From positions 1,927,001 to 1,991,000 of the forward strand of contig NZ_CP126080.1 of NCBI RefSeq assembly GCF_030122805.1: a DNA stretch of 64,000 nt, read 5' to 3'. The notes beneath the pieces were generated by a model. That model did not search any database and was not told the DNA's origin. It saw nothing but the letters and a program-made list of their open reading frames with translations. Both the position numbers and the translations under genes were made by a program. The DNA is from Mesobacillus sp. AQ2 (GTDB taxonomy: Bacteria > Bacillota > Bacilli > Bacillales > Cytobacillaceae). Below are positions 9,272-17,672 of the stretch, in pieces (position 1 is the first letter of the stretch; each line of letters opens with the position of its first letter).

Positions 9272-11466
9272 TGCTAGAAACAAAACTATCAAGGCGGCGA
9301 TTCATAAAAGCTTCTGCCGCGACAGCTGCCCTGGCATCTGCGGGGACTGTTGGCTTTAATGAATGGTCTAAAGAATATGTAAAAGCTAGTGCTAACGCGG
9401 AAATTAAAGAAATTCCCAGTACATGCAATGCATGCTCCAGCAAATGCGGAATGGTTGGCCACATCAAGAATGGGCGTTTATGGAAGCTTACCGGGCATCC
9501 AGACCATCCATATTCCAAAGGAAAGCTTTGCGCCAGAGGACATGGGTATGCGACGGTTGTTTATTCTCAAGACAGGCTGACCCAGCCGCTGAAACGGGAT
9601 GGAAAGAATAACTTCGAGCCCATTACCTGGGAGCAGGCTTATAAAGAAATTGCTGAAAAATTAAATAAGATCATCAAAGAGCATGGTCCCGAGGCGGTGG
9701 CGCTCACAGAAGACCCAAGAGCTACAGGAAAGTTCTATTCTCCACGATTTATTAATGCGCTGGGCTCGGCCAATTATTATACACATCATGTCGTTTGTTC
9801 AAATTCAAGAGATGCGGGTTTTCTTCATACAGTCGGAGTGACTGCTACCAGTGCGGACATCAGCAATGCAAAATATATTATGTTCATTGGCAGAAGCTAC
9901 GGCGATGGAATCCGTCCGAGTTCGGTCCAGTCTTTGGCAGCTGCACGGGACAATGGAGCAAAGATTGTCATCGTGGATCCGCGATTGAATAACACGGGCA
10001 ATCTCGCTACTGAGTGGCTGGCCATTCGTCCAGGTACTGACCTTGCCCTCGTGCTGGCAATGTCACATGTTCTTATCAAGGAAAACCTTCATGATTTGGA
10101 TTTTATTAAAAAGTATACAGTTGGTTTTGAAGCATATGCCAAAGAATTGGTAAACTACACTCCGCAATGGGCAGAGGGTATCACTGGTATTCCTGCTGCG
10201 GATATCACCCGTATTGCAATCGATATGGGGAAAGCAAAACCAAAAGCCCTGATTGAACAATCTTGGAGAGGCGCATTTGGCTGCAACTATGAAAATAGCA
10301 CAGAAACCGGCCGCGCCGTCGCCATGTTCAATGCTTTACTGGGTAATTACCAGCAAAAAGGCGGAAGTATCTTTGGAGCTAAACCCCACCTGGGCAAATT
10401 AGATGAGGTGAAATATCCAAACCCGAAAGAACCAGAGTCACCAAAGGCAGGCAAAAAGGAATTCCCTCTTGCTTACCAGGGTAGCGGTGTCGCAACAATC
10501 GTTGCGAAAGAAGCACTGGAAGGCAAAATGAAGGCTGCTATTTACTACCATTCAAATGCTGCCCTTGGCTATGGGAATCCAAAAGTGATGAAAGAAGCAT
10601 TTTCAAAAATGGATTTGGTTGTAGCCATTGATGTCCAAATGTCTGAAACGGCTCAATTAGCCCATTATGTTCTTCCGGAAGTCACCTATATCGAGCGTGA
10701 TGAGGTCATTGAAGAGTTATCCGGTAAAGTACCGGGAATCGCCTTAAGACAGCAGATGGTTGATAAAGTCCATCCTAAGACAAAGCCGATCCATGAGATT
10801 TATACAGAGCTGGCAAAAGCCTGCGGTGTCGGCCAATATTTCAATTTCACGCTGGATGAATTGAACGAAGCAATGCTTGCACCAACAGGTATATCTTATA
10901 AGCAGCTGAGGGAAAAAGGCACCATCATGTTCCCTGCTGAGGAAATTACGATGGGTGAAATGCCGAAAGTAAAGACACCATCTGGAAAAATTGAATTCTA
11001 CAGTGAAACGTATAAAGAAGCCGGTTTTAACCCAATTGTCGAATGGATCGAGCCAAAAGTTAGTCCTGCAGATGATTCTTTCCGGTTAATCACAGGAAAA
11101 CAGGCAATCCATAGCCATACCCAAACTGCGAATATCCCAATCTTGATGCAGATTACTAAAGATTATGATTTAGAAAGAATCTGGATCAACCCTGTTCGTG
11201 CCAAAGCGCTGGGAATAAAGGATGGGGATATGGTTGAAGTGAAATCCAGCGAAGCCACCAGCAAAATCCGTGTTAAAGTAACGGAGAGGATCCATCCGGA
11301 AGCAATCTTTGTTCCAAGCCACTATGGGATAACTTCCAAGGATTTAAAGACCGGATACGGTGTGGGCTTTGGCTACATGGAACATGTACCCTTTGATTTT
11401 GAAAAATGGAGCGGAGCAGGAAATATCCACGAAGTAATCGTGAAGGTTAGGAAGGTGAATGGCTGA
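9271..11466 (+). CDS. Tat-exported molybdopterin oxidoreductase, PsrA/PhsA-like catalytic subunit
   Basis: This 731-residue molybdopterin-bis(guanine dinucleotide) enzyme is probably a polysulfide, thiosulfate or related sulfur reductase. The twin-arginine signal is SRRRFIK at 7-13, followed by a hydrophobic Ala-rich stretch. The [4Fe-4S] ligands are Cys52, Cys55, Cys59 and Cys87. HHVVCSNSRDAG places Cys176 at the position expected for the molybdenum ligand, which argues against the Ser- or Asp-ligated branches. The MGD-binding domains follow, and the C-terminal domain has GKQAIHSHTQ. It forms an operon with the FeS and NrfD subunits and overlaps the next gene at TGATG. The exact substrate cannot be read from sequence. 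Confidence 0.88.
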   Translation: MLETKLSRRRFIKASAATAALASAGTVGFNEWSKEYVKASANAEIKEIPSTCNACSSKCGMVGHIKNGRLWKLTGHPDHPYSKGKLCARGHGYATVVYSQDRLTQPLKRDGKNNFEPITWEQAYKEIAEKLNKIIKEHGPEAVALTEDPRATGKFYSPRFINALGSANYYTHHVVCSNSRDAGFLHTVGVTATSADISNAKYIMFIGRSYGDGIRPSSVQSLAAARDNGAKIVIVDPRLNNTGNLATEWLAIRPGTDLALVLAMSHVLIKENLHDLDFIKKYTVGFEAYAKELVNYTPQWAEGITGIPAADITRIAIDMGKAKPKALIEQSWRGAFGCNYENSTETGRAVAMFNALLGNYQQKGGSIFGAKPHLGKLDEVKYPNPKEPESPKAGKKEFPLAYQGSGVATIVAKEALEGKMKAAIYYHSNAALGYGNPKVMKEAFSKMDLVVAIDVQMSETAQLAHYVLPEVTYIERDEVIEELSGKVPGIALRQQMVDKVHPKTKPIHEIYTELAKACGVGQYFNFTLDELNEAMLAPTGISYKQLREKGTIMFPAEEITMGEMPKVKTPSGKIEFYSETYKEAGFNPIVEWIEPKVSPADDSFRLITGKQAIHSHTQTANIPILMQITKDYDLERIWINPVRAKALGIKDGDMVEVKSSEATSKIRVKVTERIHPEAIFVPSHYGITSKDLKTGYGVGFGYMEHVPFDFEKWSGAGNIHEVIVKVRKVNG

Positions 11467-12002
11467 TGGCACGCTATGGAATGGTGATAGACACAAGAAA
11501 ATGCGTCGGCTGTTACGCATGCCGGGTGAGCTGCCAGATGCAGAATGAACTTGCGGTCGCAGAGTCCTTTATTAAATTTTACGAAAAAGAAACGGGCGTT
11601 TTCCCGAACGTAAAGAACGAAATCATCCCTGTGCAATGTCAGCATTGCGAGGATGCACCATGTGTAAGTGTCTGCCCGACCAAGGCTACCTACACAACAG
11701 AAGAAGGCATCGTACTTGTAGACTCAGAAAAATGTATAGGCTGCAAATATTGTATGGTTGCTTGCCATTACGGAGCAAGAACACAGAATCACGAGACGGG
11801 AGTAGTGGAAAAATGCCGTTTCTGTTCCGAACTTGTGGCGGAAGGAAAACAGCCGGCCTGTGTCACAACATGCATTAGCAATGCCCGGATTTTCGGTGAC
11901 CTTGATGATCCGAACAGTGAAGTATCAAAGGCGATTGTAAAATTGAATGCCCAGCCTTTGAGACCGGATTTAGGGAAGGCAAAAATTTATTACGTGAGGT
12001 GA
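11466..12002 (+). CDS. four-cluster ferredoxin subunit (PsrB/PhsB/NrfC type)
   Basis: This 178-residue electron-transfer subunit passes electrons between the membrane anchor and the catalytic subunit. Four cysteine groups are visible: CVGCYACRVSC, CQHCEDAPCVSVCP, CIGCKYCMVAC and CRFC with CVTTC, the usual arrangement for four [4Fe-4S] clusters. It has no signal peptide, so it is probably exported folded, piggy-backed on the Tat-signal partner. The ATG overlaps the stop of the catalytic gene. Confidence 0.92.
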   Translation: MARYGMVIDTRKCVGCYACRVSCQMQNELAVAESFIKFYEKETGVFPNVKNEIIPVQCQHCEDAPCVSVCPTKATYTTEEGIVLVDSEKCIGCKYCMVACHYGARTQNHETGVVEKCRFCSELVAEGKQPACVTTCISNARIFGDLDDPNSEVSKAIVKLNAQPLRPDLGKAKIYYVR

Positions 12003-12008
12003 TTATAA

Positions 12009-12905
12009 ATGGTTTGGGGAACTATTATCGCAGCTTATTTATTCCTTGCCGGGCTGAGTGCAGGGGCGTTCTTAACCTCTTCCTATGCAGCAAGGAAATA
12101 TCCTGATGCTGTTGCCGTCCGTTTTGCTGGCAGGCTGATCAGTCCAATCCTGATGGGGATAGGTCTACTGCTTCTCATTGTCGATGCAGAGGCAGGATTG
12201 AAAGATCCATTGCGCTTCATCTATTTGTTCACGAATTTCAATTCAGTCATGACCATTGGGACTTATTTCATCAGCTTCTTTATGATGGCTGCAGCCTACA
12301 TGGCCGTGATGGAATTGTTGAAAAAAGAAACAAACAAAATAATCGAATACGTCGGCATGGTTTTTGCTGTTGCAACAGCAATTTATACAGGCTTCCTAAT
12401 TGGTGTCATTGGTGCTGTACCACTTTGGAACACGGCCATTTTGCCTATCCTGTTTGTTGTATCTGCCTTCTCAACAGGGATTGCCGGGACGATGCTTGCG
12501 GCATCGATAATGGATAAAAAAGTCATCCATCATGTGATGTCCATCAAAAAAATTCACCTATCGCTGCTGATTGCTGAAGTCTTCCTGATATTCACAATGT
12601 TCTTGATCACATCTTCAACCAATGAATCGGCTGCCCAATCGGTATCCATGCTGCTGACTGGCGAATACAGCACAATTTTTTGGGTCGGCTTGATTGCAAT
12701 AGGGCTGATTGTGCCAATCATCATCGAAGGTCTGGAGTTATTTAACTTCAAAAAGCTGAACACCAGCCGCGCAGGACTGGAAGTTGCAGCCGGAGGTACA
12801 AGCGGGATTGCCGCAACCCTCATAACCGAAAGCGCAGTTCTTACCGGAGGCTTCATCCTTCGTTATCTATTGCTAGCCGCAGCAGTACCTGTCATCTTTT
12901 TATAA
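12009..12905 (+). CDS. NrfD/PsrC-type membrane anchor and quinol-binding subunit
   Basis: This 298-residue, very hydrophobic protein has about eight transmembrane segments. It begins with the family's LFLAGLSAGAFL segment, including the conserved Gly-Ala-rich first helix. It anchors the FeS and catalytic subunits and exchanges electrons with menaquinol. It starts six bases after the FeS gene, completing a three-subunit operon that ends at the terminator at 12921. Confidence 0.9.
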   Translation: MVWGTIIAAYLFLAGLSAGAFLTSSYAARKYPDAVAVRFAGRLISPILMGIGLLLLIVDAEAGLKDPLRFIYLFTNFNSVMTIGTYFISFFMMAAAYMAVMELLKKETNKIIEYVGMVFAVATAIYTGFLIGVIGAVPLWNTAILPILFVVSAFSTGIAGTMLAASIMDKKVIHHVMSIKKIHLSLLIAEVFLIFTMFLITSSTNESAAQSVSMLLTGEYSTIFWVGLIAIGLIVPIIIEGLELFNFKKLNTSRAGLEVAAGGTSGIAATLITESAVLTGGFILRYLLLAAAVPVIFL

Positions 12906-12920
12906 GAACAAAACGAATCA

Positions 12921-12954
12921 GCGTGAAATCTTGATATAAGATTTCACGCTTTTT
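12921..12954 (+). terminator. intrinsic terminator of the molybdoenzyme operon
   Basis: The perfect 12-bp stem GCGTGAAATCTT (12921-12932) pairs with AAGATTTCACGC (12938-12949), followed by five T. The 52-bp array A begins 15 bp downstream. Confidence 0.95.
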
Positions 12955-12968
12955 AATTTGTCTTTTTC

Positions 12969-13647
12969 TCGGACAAAACCTAGGCATAATTAGCTGGAAA
13001 TGTCTGAAGTAGGGTCGTGTTCGGACAAAACTAAGGCATCAGCAGCTTAAAATGTCTGAAGTAGGTCCATGTTCGGTCAAGACTTATGCATCACCAGCTG
13101 AAAATGTCTGAAGTGGGGTCGTGTTCGGACAAAAGCCTGGCGTCAGCAGCTATAAATGTCCGAAGTGGGGTAGTCTTCGGACAAAAGTCCGGCGTTAGCA
13201 ACTCGAAATGTCAGAAGTAGGTCCATGTTCGGACAAAACTCAGGCATCAGCAGCTGGAAATGTCAGAAGTAGGTCCATGTTCGGACAAAACTCAGGCATC
13301 ACCAGCTGGAAATGTCTGAAGTGGGGTCGTGTTCGGACAAAAGCCTGGCGTCAGCAGCTGGTAATGTCTGAAGCAGGGTCGTGTTCGGACAAAAGCCTGG
13401 CTTCAGAACCTCGAAATGTCTGAAGTAGGAGTATGTTCGGACAAAACTCAGGCATCAGCAGCATGAAATGTCTGAAGTAGGTCCATGTTCGGACAAAACT
13501 CAGGCATCAGCCGCTAGAAATGTCTGAAGTAGGACCATGTTCGGACAAAAGCCTGGCTTCAGCAACTCGAAATGTGTAAAGTAGGTGCGTGTTCAGACAA
13601 CAAAACCATGCGGTCAACATCCGAAAATGTCTGAACTATAATCGTGT
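12969..13647. repeat. tandem hairpin array A: 13 units, period 52 bp
   Basis: Units begin at 12969 and then every 52 bp up to 13593, with no indel in the first twelve; the last unit is 55 bp. Each unit is TCGGACA, a 25-bp spacer (often AAACTCAGGCATCAGCAGCT plus five bases), TGTCTGAA, then an 11-bp loop ending in T. TGTCYGAA of one unit and TTCGGACA of the next form an 8-bp stem around the loop, usually GTAGG followed by variable bases. Two spacer subtypes, CTCAGGCATC and GCCTGGCGTC/TTC, are interspersed. 52 is not a multiple of three, and open frames through the array are short and meaningless. The units degrade at the right end. Confidence 0.95.
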
Positions 13648-13796
13648 TCAAAAAAACTCCCGATTGCAGAAGAATTATCACCTTAAAAAACCAATAATTA
13701 AGCTGAATCCTTATCGATGTTCAACTTGTTGACATTAAAAGGGATTTCCAGCAATAATGACTTAAAATGCACCTTATAAACTGAGAGGATACGAAT

Positions 13797-14255
13797 ATGA
13801 TAATCTTTGGTAAAAAGGAAGCAGACATCAGTTACAAATGGAGACCAGGAGTTTATGGATTGATTTTTAATGAAAGGAAGCAAATCGCCTTGATCCGGAC
13901 TGATGATGGGAAGTATTTCCTTCCAGGTGGCGGCTTGGAAGATGGTGAAACTCACGAGGAATGTCTCGTTAGGGAAGGTATAGAAGAAACCGCCATGATT
14001 CTTACAGTCGGTGAATGGATTGGCAAAGCGAAGCAATATTTTTATTCGAAAAATGACCAACAACATTATTTGTCCGAAGGAGATTTCTATTTAGCTAAAA
14101 TTGCGGGACAAGCCGATGGGCCTGCTGAACTAGACCACCACTTGGAATGGATCGAATTGGACGAAGCCATTGAAAAACTATTTCATGAGCACCAGCGCTG
14201 GTCTGTCCGAAAAGTTTTGAAGCTGGCTAAGAGTCACCATCTGCATTCTATTTAG
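13797..14255 (+). CDS. Nudix hydrolase
   Basis: This 152-residue pyrophosphohydrolase acts on nucleoside-diphosphate-linked substrates. The Nudix box is GGLEDGETHEECLVREGIEE at about 43-62. The usual glycine after EEx is Ala here (EETAM), a mild deviation. WRPGVYGLIFNE is the N-terminal strand. The ATG follows GAGAGG. It lies alone between array A and small genes. The substrate is unknown. Confidence 0.88.
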   Translation: MIIFGKKEADISYKWRPGVYGLIFNERKQIALIRTDDGKYFLPGGGLEDGETHEECLVREGIEETAMILTVGEWIGKAKQYFYSKNDQQHYLSEGDFYLAKIAGQADGPAELDHHLEWIELDEAIEKLFHEHQRWSVRKVLKLAKSHHLHSI

Positions 14256-14441
14256 AATATGGTGAAAGAAGGAGAATCCGTGCCAATTGGGAAAATCAAA
14301 TGACCCAAATTACCTCTTTTCTTTCACACCTGCTTAATGGTAATGTTAGCTTAATCACCTTTTCCTTACATAAAAATAGTTTGATGGAAGCATTTAGTGG
14401 GAAAATATTTCATAGAACAGCAAAGAATAATGAGGGTGATT

Positions 14442-14585
14442 ATGGATATCAACTATGAATTTCAGATCTTCCACGAAGAATTAAGAAAGCTGAAAAAAGA
14501 TTTTCAGCGTTGTGAAGATGTGACAATAAAGAGATCAATTGCCAATGACATTGAACTTTTGGAAAATGCGCTTAAAGCTATATGA
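14442..14585 (+). CDS. small hypothetical protein, 47 residues
   Basis: The ATG at 14442 follows GAGGGTGAT. The peptide (MDINYEFQIFHEELRKLK start) is charged and predicted helical, with leucines and hydrophobics at heptad-like spacing (HEELRKLKKDF, ANDIELLENALK), suggesting a short coiled coil. It ends 22 bp before the next gene, so they are probably co-transcribed. I recognise no family. Confidence 0.5.
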   Translation: MDINYEFQIFHEELRKLKKDFQRCEDVTIKRSIANDIELLENALKAI

Positions 14586-14607
14586 AAAAAAAAGCAGGAG
14601 ATTTACT

Positions 14608-14934
14608 ATGAGTAGACAAATAACTGATCCAGAATTCCTTTCTTTCTGTGAAACTGCCAAACCGATCGAAGTAGTTGAAAAAATCACCAACCATAACATC
14701 CGCGGGCTTGAGAATATTGCGCTTCGTTCGATTTCGACACGGAACAAGCTTCCGGCAAATGTTGTGAACCTTTTGGTGGCTTATTTTTACAGCCACTATG
14801 GGAATCAGGTGTATAATCGGAATGATTTGGCACGGCTTTATGATTACTGGGCCTCAAGGGATGTCAGGACAATGGCCAAAGCTGCTGAAATGGTCCAGGA
14901 GGATATTGAGGAAGTCCTTAAATCATTGAAATAG
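14608..14934 (+). CDS. small DnaB/DnaD-like (DnaB_2-type) domain protein
   Basis: This 108-residue protein has an ATG preceded by GCAGGAG. The segment LPANVVNLLVAYFYSHYG followed by DLARLYDYWASRDVRTMAKA resembles the C-terminal domain shared by the replication-initiation proteins DnaB and DnaD (hydrophobic LLV-Y helix, then WA-x5-T-x2-A), but without their winged-helix part. A role in DNA binding or helicase loading is only an analogy. A longer upstream frame is not used because it has no ribosome site. Confidence 0.6.
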   Translation: MSRQITDPEFLSFCETAKPIEVVEKITNHNIRGLENIALRSISTRNKLPANVVNLLVAYFYSHYGNQVYNRNDLARLYDYWASRDVRTMAKAAEMVQEDIEEVLKSLK

Positions 14935-14945
14935 CCCAATTTATG

Positions 14946-14974
14946 AACAGGCTGATACCAGCCTGTTTTTTTTA
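14946..14974 (+). terminator. intrinsic terminator after the DnaB_2-like gene
   Basis: The stem AACAGGCTG (14946-14954) pairs with CAGCCTGTT (14959-14967) around a 4-nt loop, with an eight-T tail. Confidence 0.93.
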
Positions 14975-15008
14975 GAGGAAAATCACATTTCATCGCGAAA
15001 TCTTATAC

Positions 15009-15197
15009 AAAGGCTGTATTCGTAAAGATTGTTGTTAAAATCCTAAAGCCGATTTTAACGTGATAAAAGCCATTTTGTTGGTCGGGACTAAGTTGGCAAG
15101 CTCTTTTCTCATATTAAGCGTGAATTTTGTGAAGAAACTTAGGTAGTTCCATCCTAATTTGTATTCAATAGCAACAATGTTTGAGAAAAGAGCCTAT
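15009..15197 (-). repeat. dispersed repeat R2, copy 1 (about 189 bp)
   Basis: The reverse complement of this segment matches 46397-46584 over its whole length with scattered substitutions. Shared blocks include GTTGCTATTG, TATGAGAAAAGAGCTTGC, CGCTTTAGGATTTTAACAAC-like sequence (GGCTTTAGGATTTTAACAAC) and the ends AAAGGCT / AGCCTTT (here AGCCTAT). It fills the space between the preceding terminator and the GNAT gene. No coding frame is seen. Confidence 0.85.
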
Positions 15198-15224
15198 ACA
15201 AAAGATTGAAAGCAGGGTGGTATT

Positions 15225-15722
15225 TTGCTCAAGGAATCTCAGATAAAAATTGCCGGAATGGATGACGGTCAAAAGGTGGTCCAGTTTTTAAAGCGAATCG
15301 CACAGTGGATGAAGGACAATGATATCAATCAGTGGCGATACCTTCTTAGTGGCGGGGATGATGAAGAAATCCTGCATGCGGTAAAGAAGATGGAAACTTA
15401 TATCGTTTTGAATGAAGATGAAGTGATTGCTACCTTTACTATTTCGGAAAACCAGAGTGAATGGGATCATCATATCTTTGGTGAAGATTTCGCCCGGGAT
15501 TCACTTTATTTGCACAGATTGGCCATTTCTCCAGAATTGATAGGAACCGGTGTGGGAAGCGAACTATTGGACTGGATTCATCAAAACATATCAACAGACA
15601 AATCATTCCTCAAATTAGATTGCGTTTCGGATAACAGGAAATTGAACAAGTTTTATTTAGACAACGGCTTTGAATATTTGGGCGAAACGGACCATCATAG
15701 CAAATACCAAAAAAAATTATAA
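15225..15722 (+). CDS. GNAT-family N-acetyltransferase
   Basis: This 165-residue protein has a TTG start at 15225 after GCAGGGTGG. The acetyl-CoA-binding motif A reads LHRLAISPELIGTGVGSELL (R/Q-x2-G-x-G/A form), and a later LDCVSDNRKLNKFY strand-helix completes the GNAT fold. The substrate is unknown. It is a single gene whose promoter region is occupied by repeat R2. Confidence 0.87.
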   Translation: MLKESQIKIAGMDDGQKVVQFLKRIAQWMKDNDINQWRYLLSGGDDEEILHAVKKMETYIVLNEDEVIATFTISENQSEWDHHIFGEDFARDSLYLHRLAISPELIGTGVGSELLDWIHQNISTDKSFLKLDCVSDNRKLNKFYLDNGFEYLGETDHHSKYQKKL

Positions 15723-15866
15723 GGATGAATCAGAGGACTCTATGCGGGTCTTTTTTTTATACAGCAATGGGAAGATGTCACTCAATGTTAATAAACAAAA
15801 CATTTTACCCACAAAAACAGAGGTTACAATAGAGTTGTAAAGATACCGCAGTTGCGAGGGATTGCT

Positions 15867-16910
15867 ATGTTGATGCAGAAAGAATATTTGGCAGATATTG
15901 TGAATCATTTGCCTGAGGGTATGATTGTAATGGATACAGAGCGGAAGATTCATTACCTTAATGAAAAGGCTATAGAAATGACAGGCTGGAAACTTGGAGA
16001 GAAGGTGCCATATTGCACTTATTGCCAGGAACGTGAAGTGAATGAGGATGAGAACCGCTGTATTCTTACGGCTGATGAGCCAATTCCTTCTTTTAACTCC
16101 CATCTGGCTGTATATGAAGGACTTGAAGAGTTTGAAATGTCCCTGAAAAAACTGATAATAGCTGAAGTAACCTATTATGTCCTGCGCATCCGACAGCCAG
16201 TGCAGAATGAAAACAGCGAACGCGCCAGGTTCCATGAGCTGCTTGTCCGGGAGACGCTGCTTGCCCAAGAAGCAGAACGGAAGAGGATTGCCAGGGAATT
16301 GCACGACCATATCGGCCAAAGCGTATATAGTATATTCCTTGGCTTGGAGGTCATAAAGCAGGGATTCAGCGATGAGAAATATCAGCACCATCTTTTCAAT
16401 ATGATGAATGTCATGGAAAAAACGCTTAAAAATATCAAACAGCTGACCAAAAGTCTCCGGCCAGAAATTGTCTACGATATCGGCCTCGAAAAATCACTTC
16501 GCCAGGCTGTTAAGGACTGGCGGAAATTATATCAGATAGAAATCTTCCTTGAAATGGAGCTGGATAAAAAACAGGAGCTTGACCCGGAAAAAGAGCTCCA
16601 TCTATTCAGGGTCATCCAGGAAAGTGTTGCCAATGCGGTTCGCCACGGTCAAGCAACCTATGTCTCCATTCATTTAAAAACCTATTATCAATATGTCTTT
16701 TTCAATTTATACGATAACGGAATCGGATTCTTATCAGAAGGCTGTAAAAAGAAAGGACTTGGCTTAAAGCATATGTATGAGCGCTGTAAAATGCTTGATG
16801 GAGATATCAAGTGGCTTAGCAAAGAGGGCGGGCCGACAAGGGTGGAAGGATTTGTATCTTTGATCAAAGCGGAGGGAGAGAGGGAAAGTGAACTTAATGA
16901 TCATCGATGA
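15867..16910 (+). CDS. soluble PAS-domain histidine kinase (HisKA_3), possible redox sensor
   Basis: This 347-residue cytoplasmic sensor kinase has no transmembrane segment. A PAS domain at about 5-115 holds Cys50, Cys53 and Cys65, spaced C-x2-C-x11-C. The Fe-S oxygen sensor NreB uses C-x2-C-x11-C-x2-C in its PAS; the fourth position here is Thr68. The HisKA_3 segment EAERKRIARELHDHIGQ gives phospho-acceptor His146. The ATPase has RVIQESVANAVRHG (N box) and KGLGLKHMYERC (G box). The start ATG 15867 follows GCGAGGG; a TTG 15 bp upstream is less likely. The 3' end overlaps its response regulator by 23 bp. Confidence 0.9.
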   Translation: MLMQKEYLADIVNHLPEGMIVMDTERKIHYLNEKAIEMTGWKLGEKVPYCTYCQEREVNEDENRCILTADEPIPSFNSHLAVYEGLEEFEMSLKKLIIAEVTYYVLRIRQPVQNENSERARFHELLVRETLLAQEAERKRIARELHDHIGQSVYSIFLGLEVIKQGFSDEKYQHHLFNMMNVMEKTLKNIKQLTKSLRPEIVYDIGLEKSLRQAVKDWRKLYQIEIFLEMELDKKQELDPEKELHLFRVIQESVANAVRHGQATYVSIHLKTYYQYVFFNLYDNGIGFLSEGCKKKGLGLKHMYERCKMLDGDIKWLSKEGGPTRVEGFVSLIKAEGERESELNDHR

Positions 16911-17514
16911 CCATGAGATTGTCAGGGATGGATTGAGCATGCTTCTTCAACAATCATTTTGCATTGATGGAAGGATCTGTGCCTGTGATGGTTATGAAGC
17001 TGTAAAAGCTGCGGAGAATTTTCCGGCAGACCTCGTCCTGCTGGACCTTTCGATGCCCGGCGGGTTGGATGGTATGTCAACTCTGGAAAGATTGAGGAAA
17101 TTGCTGCCGGAGGCCAAGATTGTCATCTTTTCAATGCACGATGATATAGTCTACCAGAAAAAAGCTTATGAGGCAGGAGCTGACGGCTTTTTAATCAAAC
17201 AGTTGAAGCGGGATGATCTCATCCAATCCCTTGATCAGATTTTGGCAAATCAAAAGGTGTTCGATACATATGTTTGGGAAGATAGTTCAGAAGGGGATCA
17301 TTTTAATCTGGTCGACCTCCCGATAACAAAACGCGAAAAAGAGGTTTTCGTACTGACTGTTAAAGGATACTCGCAAAAAGATATAGCAGAAAGGCTTGAC
17401 ATTTCCGTCAAAACTGTTGAAAATCACAGACAGAAAATCGGTGAGAAGCTCGGTACCCACAAGCGTTATGAATGGGTTGAAACTGCAAGGAAATACAATG
17501 TATTTTACTCTTAA
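16888..17514 (+). CDS. NarL/LuxR-family response regulator
   Basis: This 208-residue protein has a GTG start after GAGAGGGAAA. The receiver domain has Asp7/Asp8, phospho-acceptor Asp53 (LVLLDLSMPGG) and Lys104. The C-terminal LuxR-type helix-turn-helix is ITKREKEVFVLTVKGYSQKD with the recognition helix SVKTVENHRQKI. It is the cognate regulator of the overlapping PAS kinase. Its likely target is the ABC exporter 160 bp downstream, since B. subtilis lnrJK-lnrLMN has the same order; this is inference. Confidence 0.93.
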   Translation: MNLMIIDDHEIVRDGLSMLLQQSFCIDGRICACDGYEAVKAAENFPADLVLLDLSMPGGLDGMSTLERLRKLLPEAKIVIFSMHDDIVYQKKAYEAGADGFLIKQLKRDDLIQSLDQILANQKVFDTYVWEDSSEGDHFNLVDLPITKREKEVFVLTVKGYSQKDIAERLDISVKTVENHRQKIGEKLGTHKRYEWVETARKYNVFYS

Positions 17515-17515
17515 C

Positions 17516-17545
17516 AACAGGGCAAAAAAATGTCCTGTTTTTTTT
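17516..17545 (+). terminator. intrinsic terminator between the response regulator and the ABC exporter
   Basis: AACAGGGCA (17516-17524) pairs with TGTCCTGTT (17531-17539), with one G-T wobble, followed by T8. It separates the kinase-regulator unit from the exporter operon. Confidence 0.8.
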
Positions 17546-17672
17546 ACTATATAAATAAGGGCTGTAATCCAAAGTGATTTTTTGATGAAATGTCCATTTT
17601 TTTTTGGGATTATTTCATGCTGGGATTTTTTTTGCGATAATGGAAGAATAATAGTACGAAAGCAGGTGTTTT

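Noticed and set aside
13208..13423. 71-codon ORF in array A
   Set aside because: It is a by-product of the 52-bp repeats, with no ribosome site and no conserved sequence.
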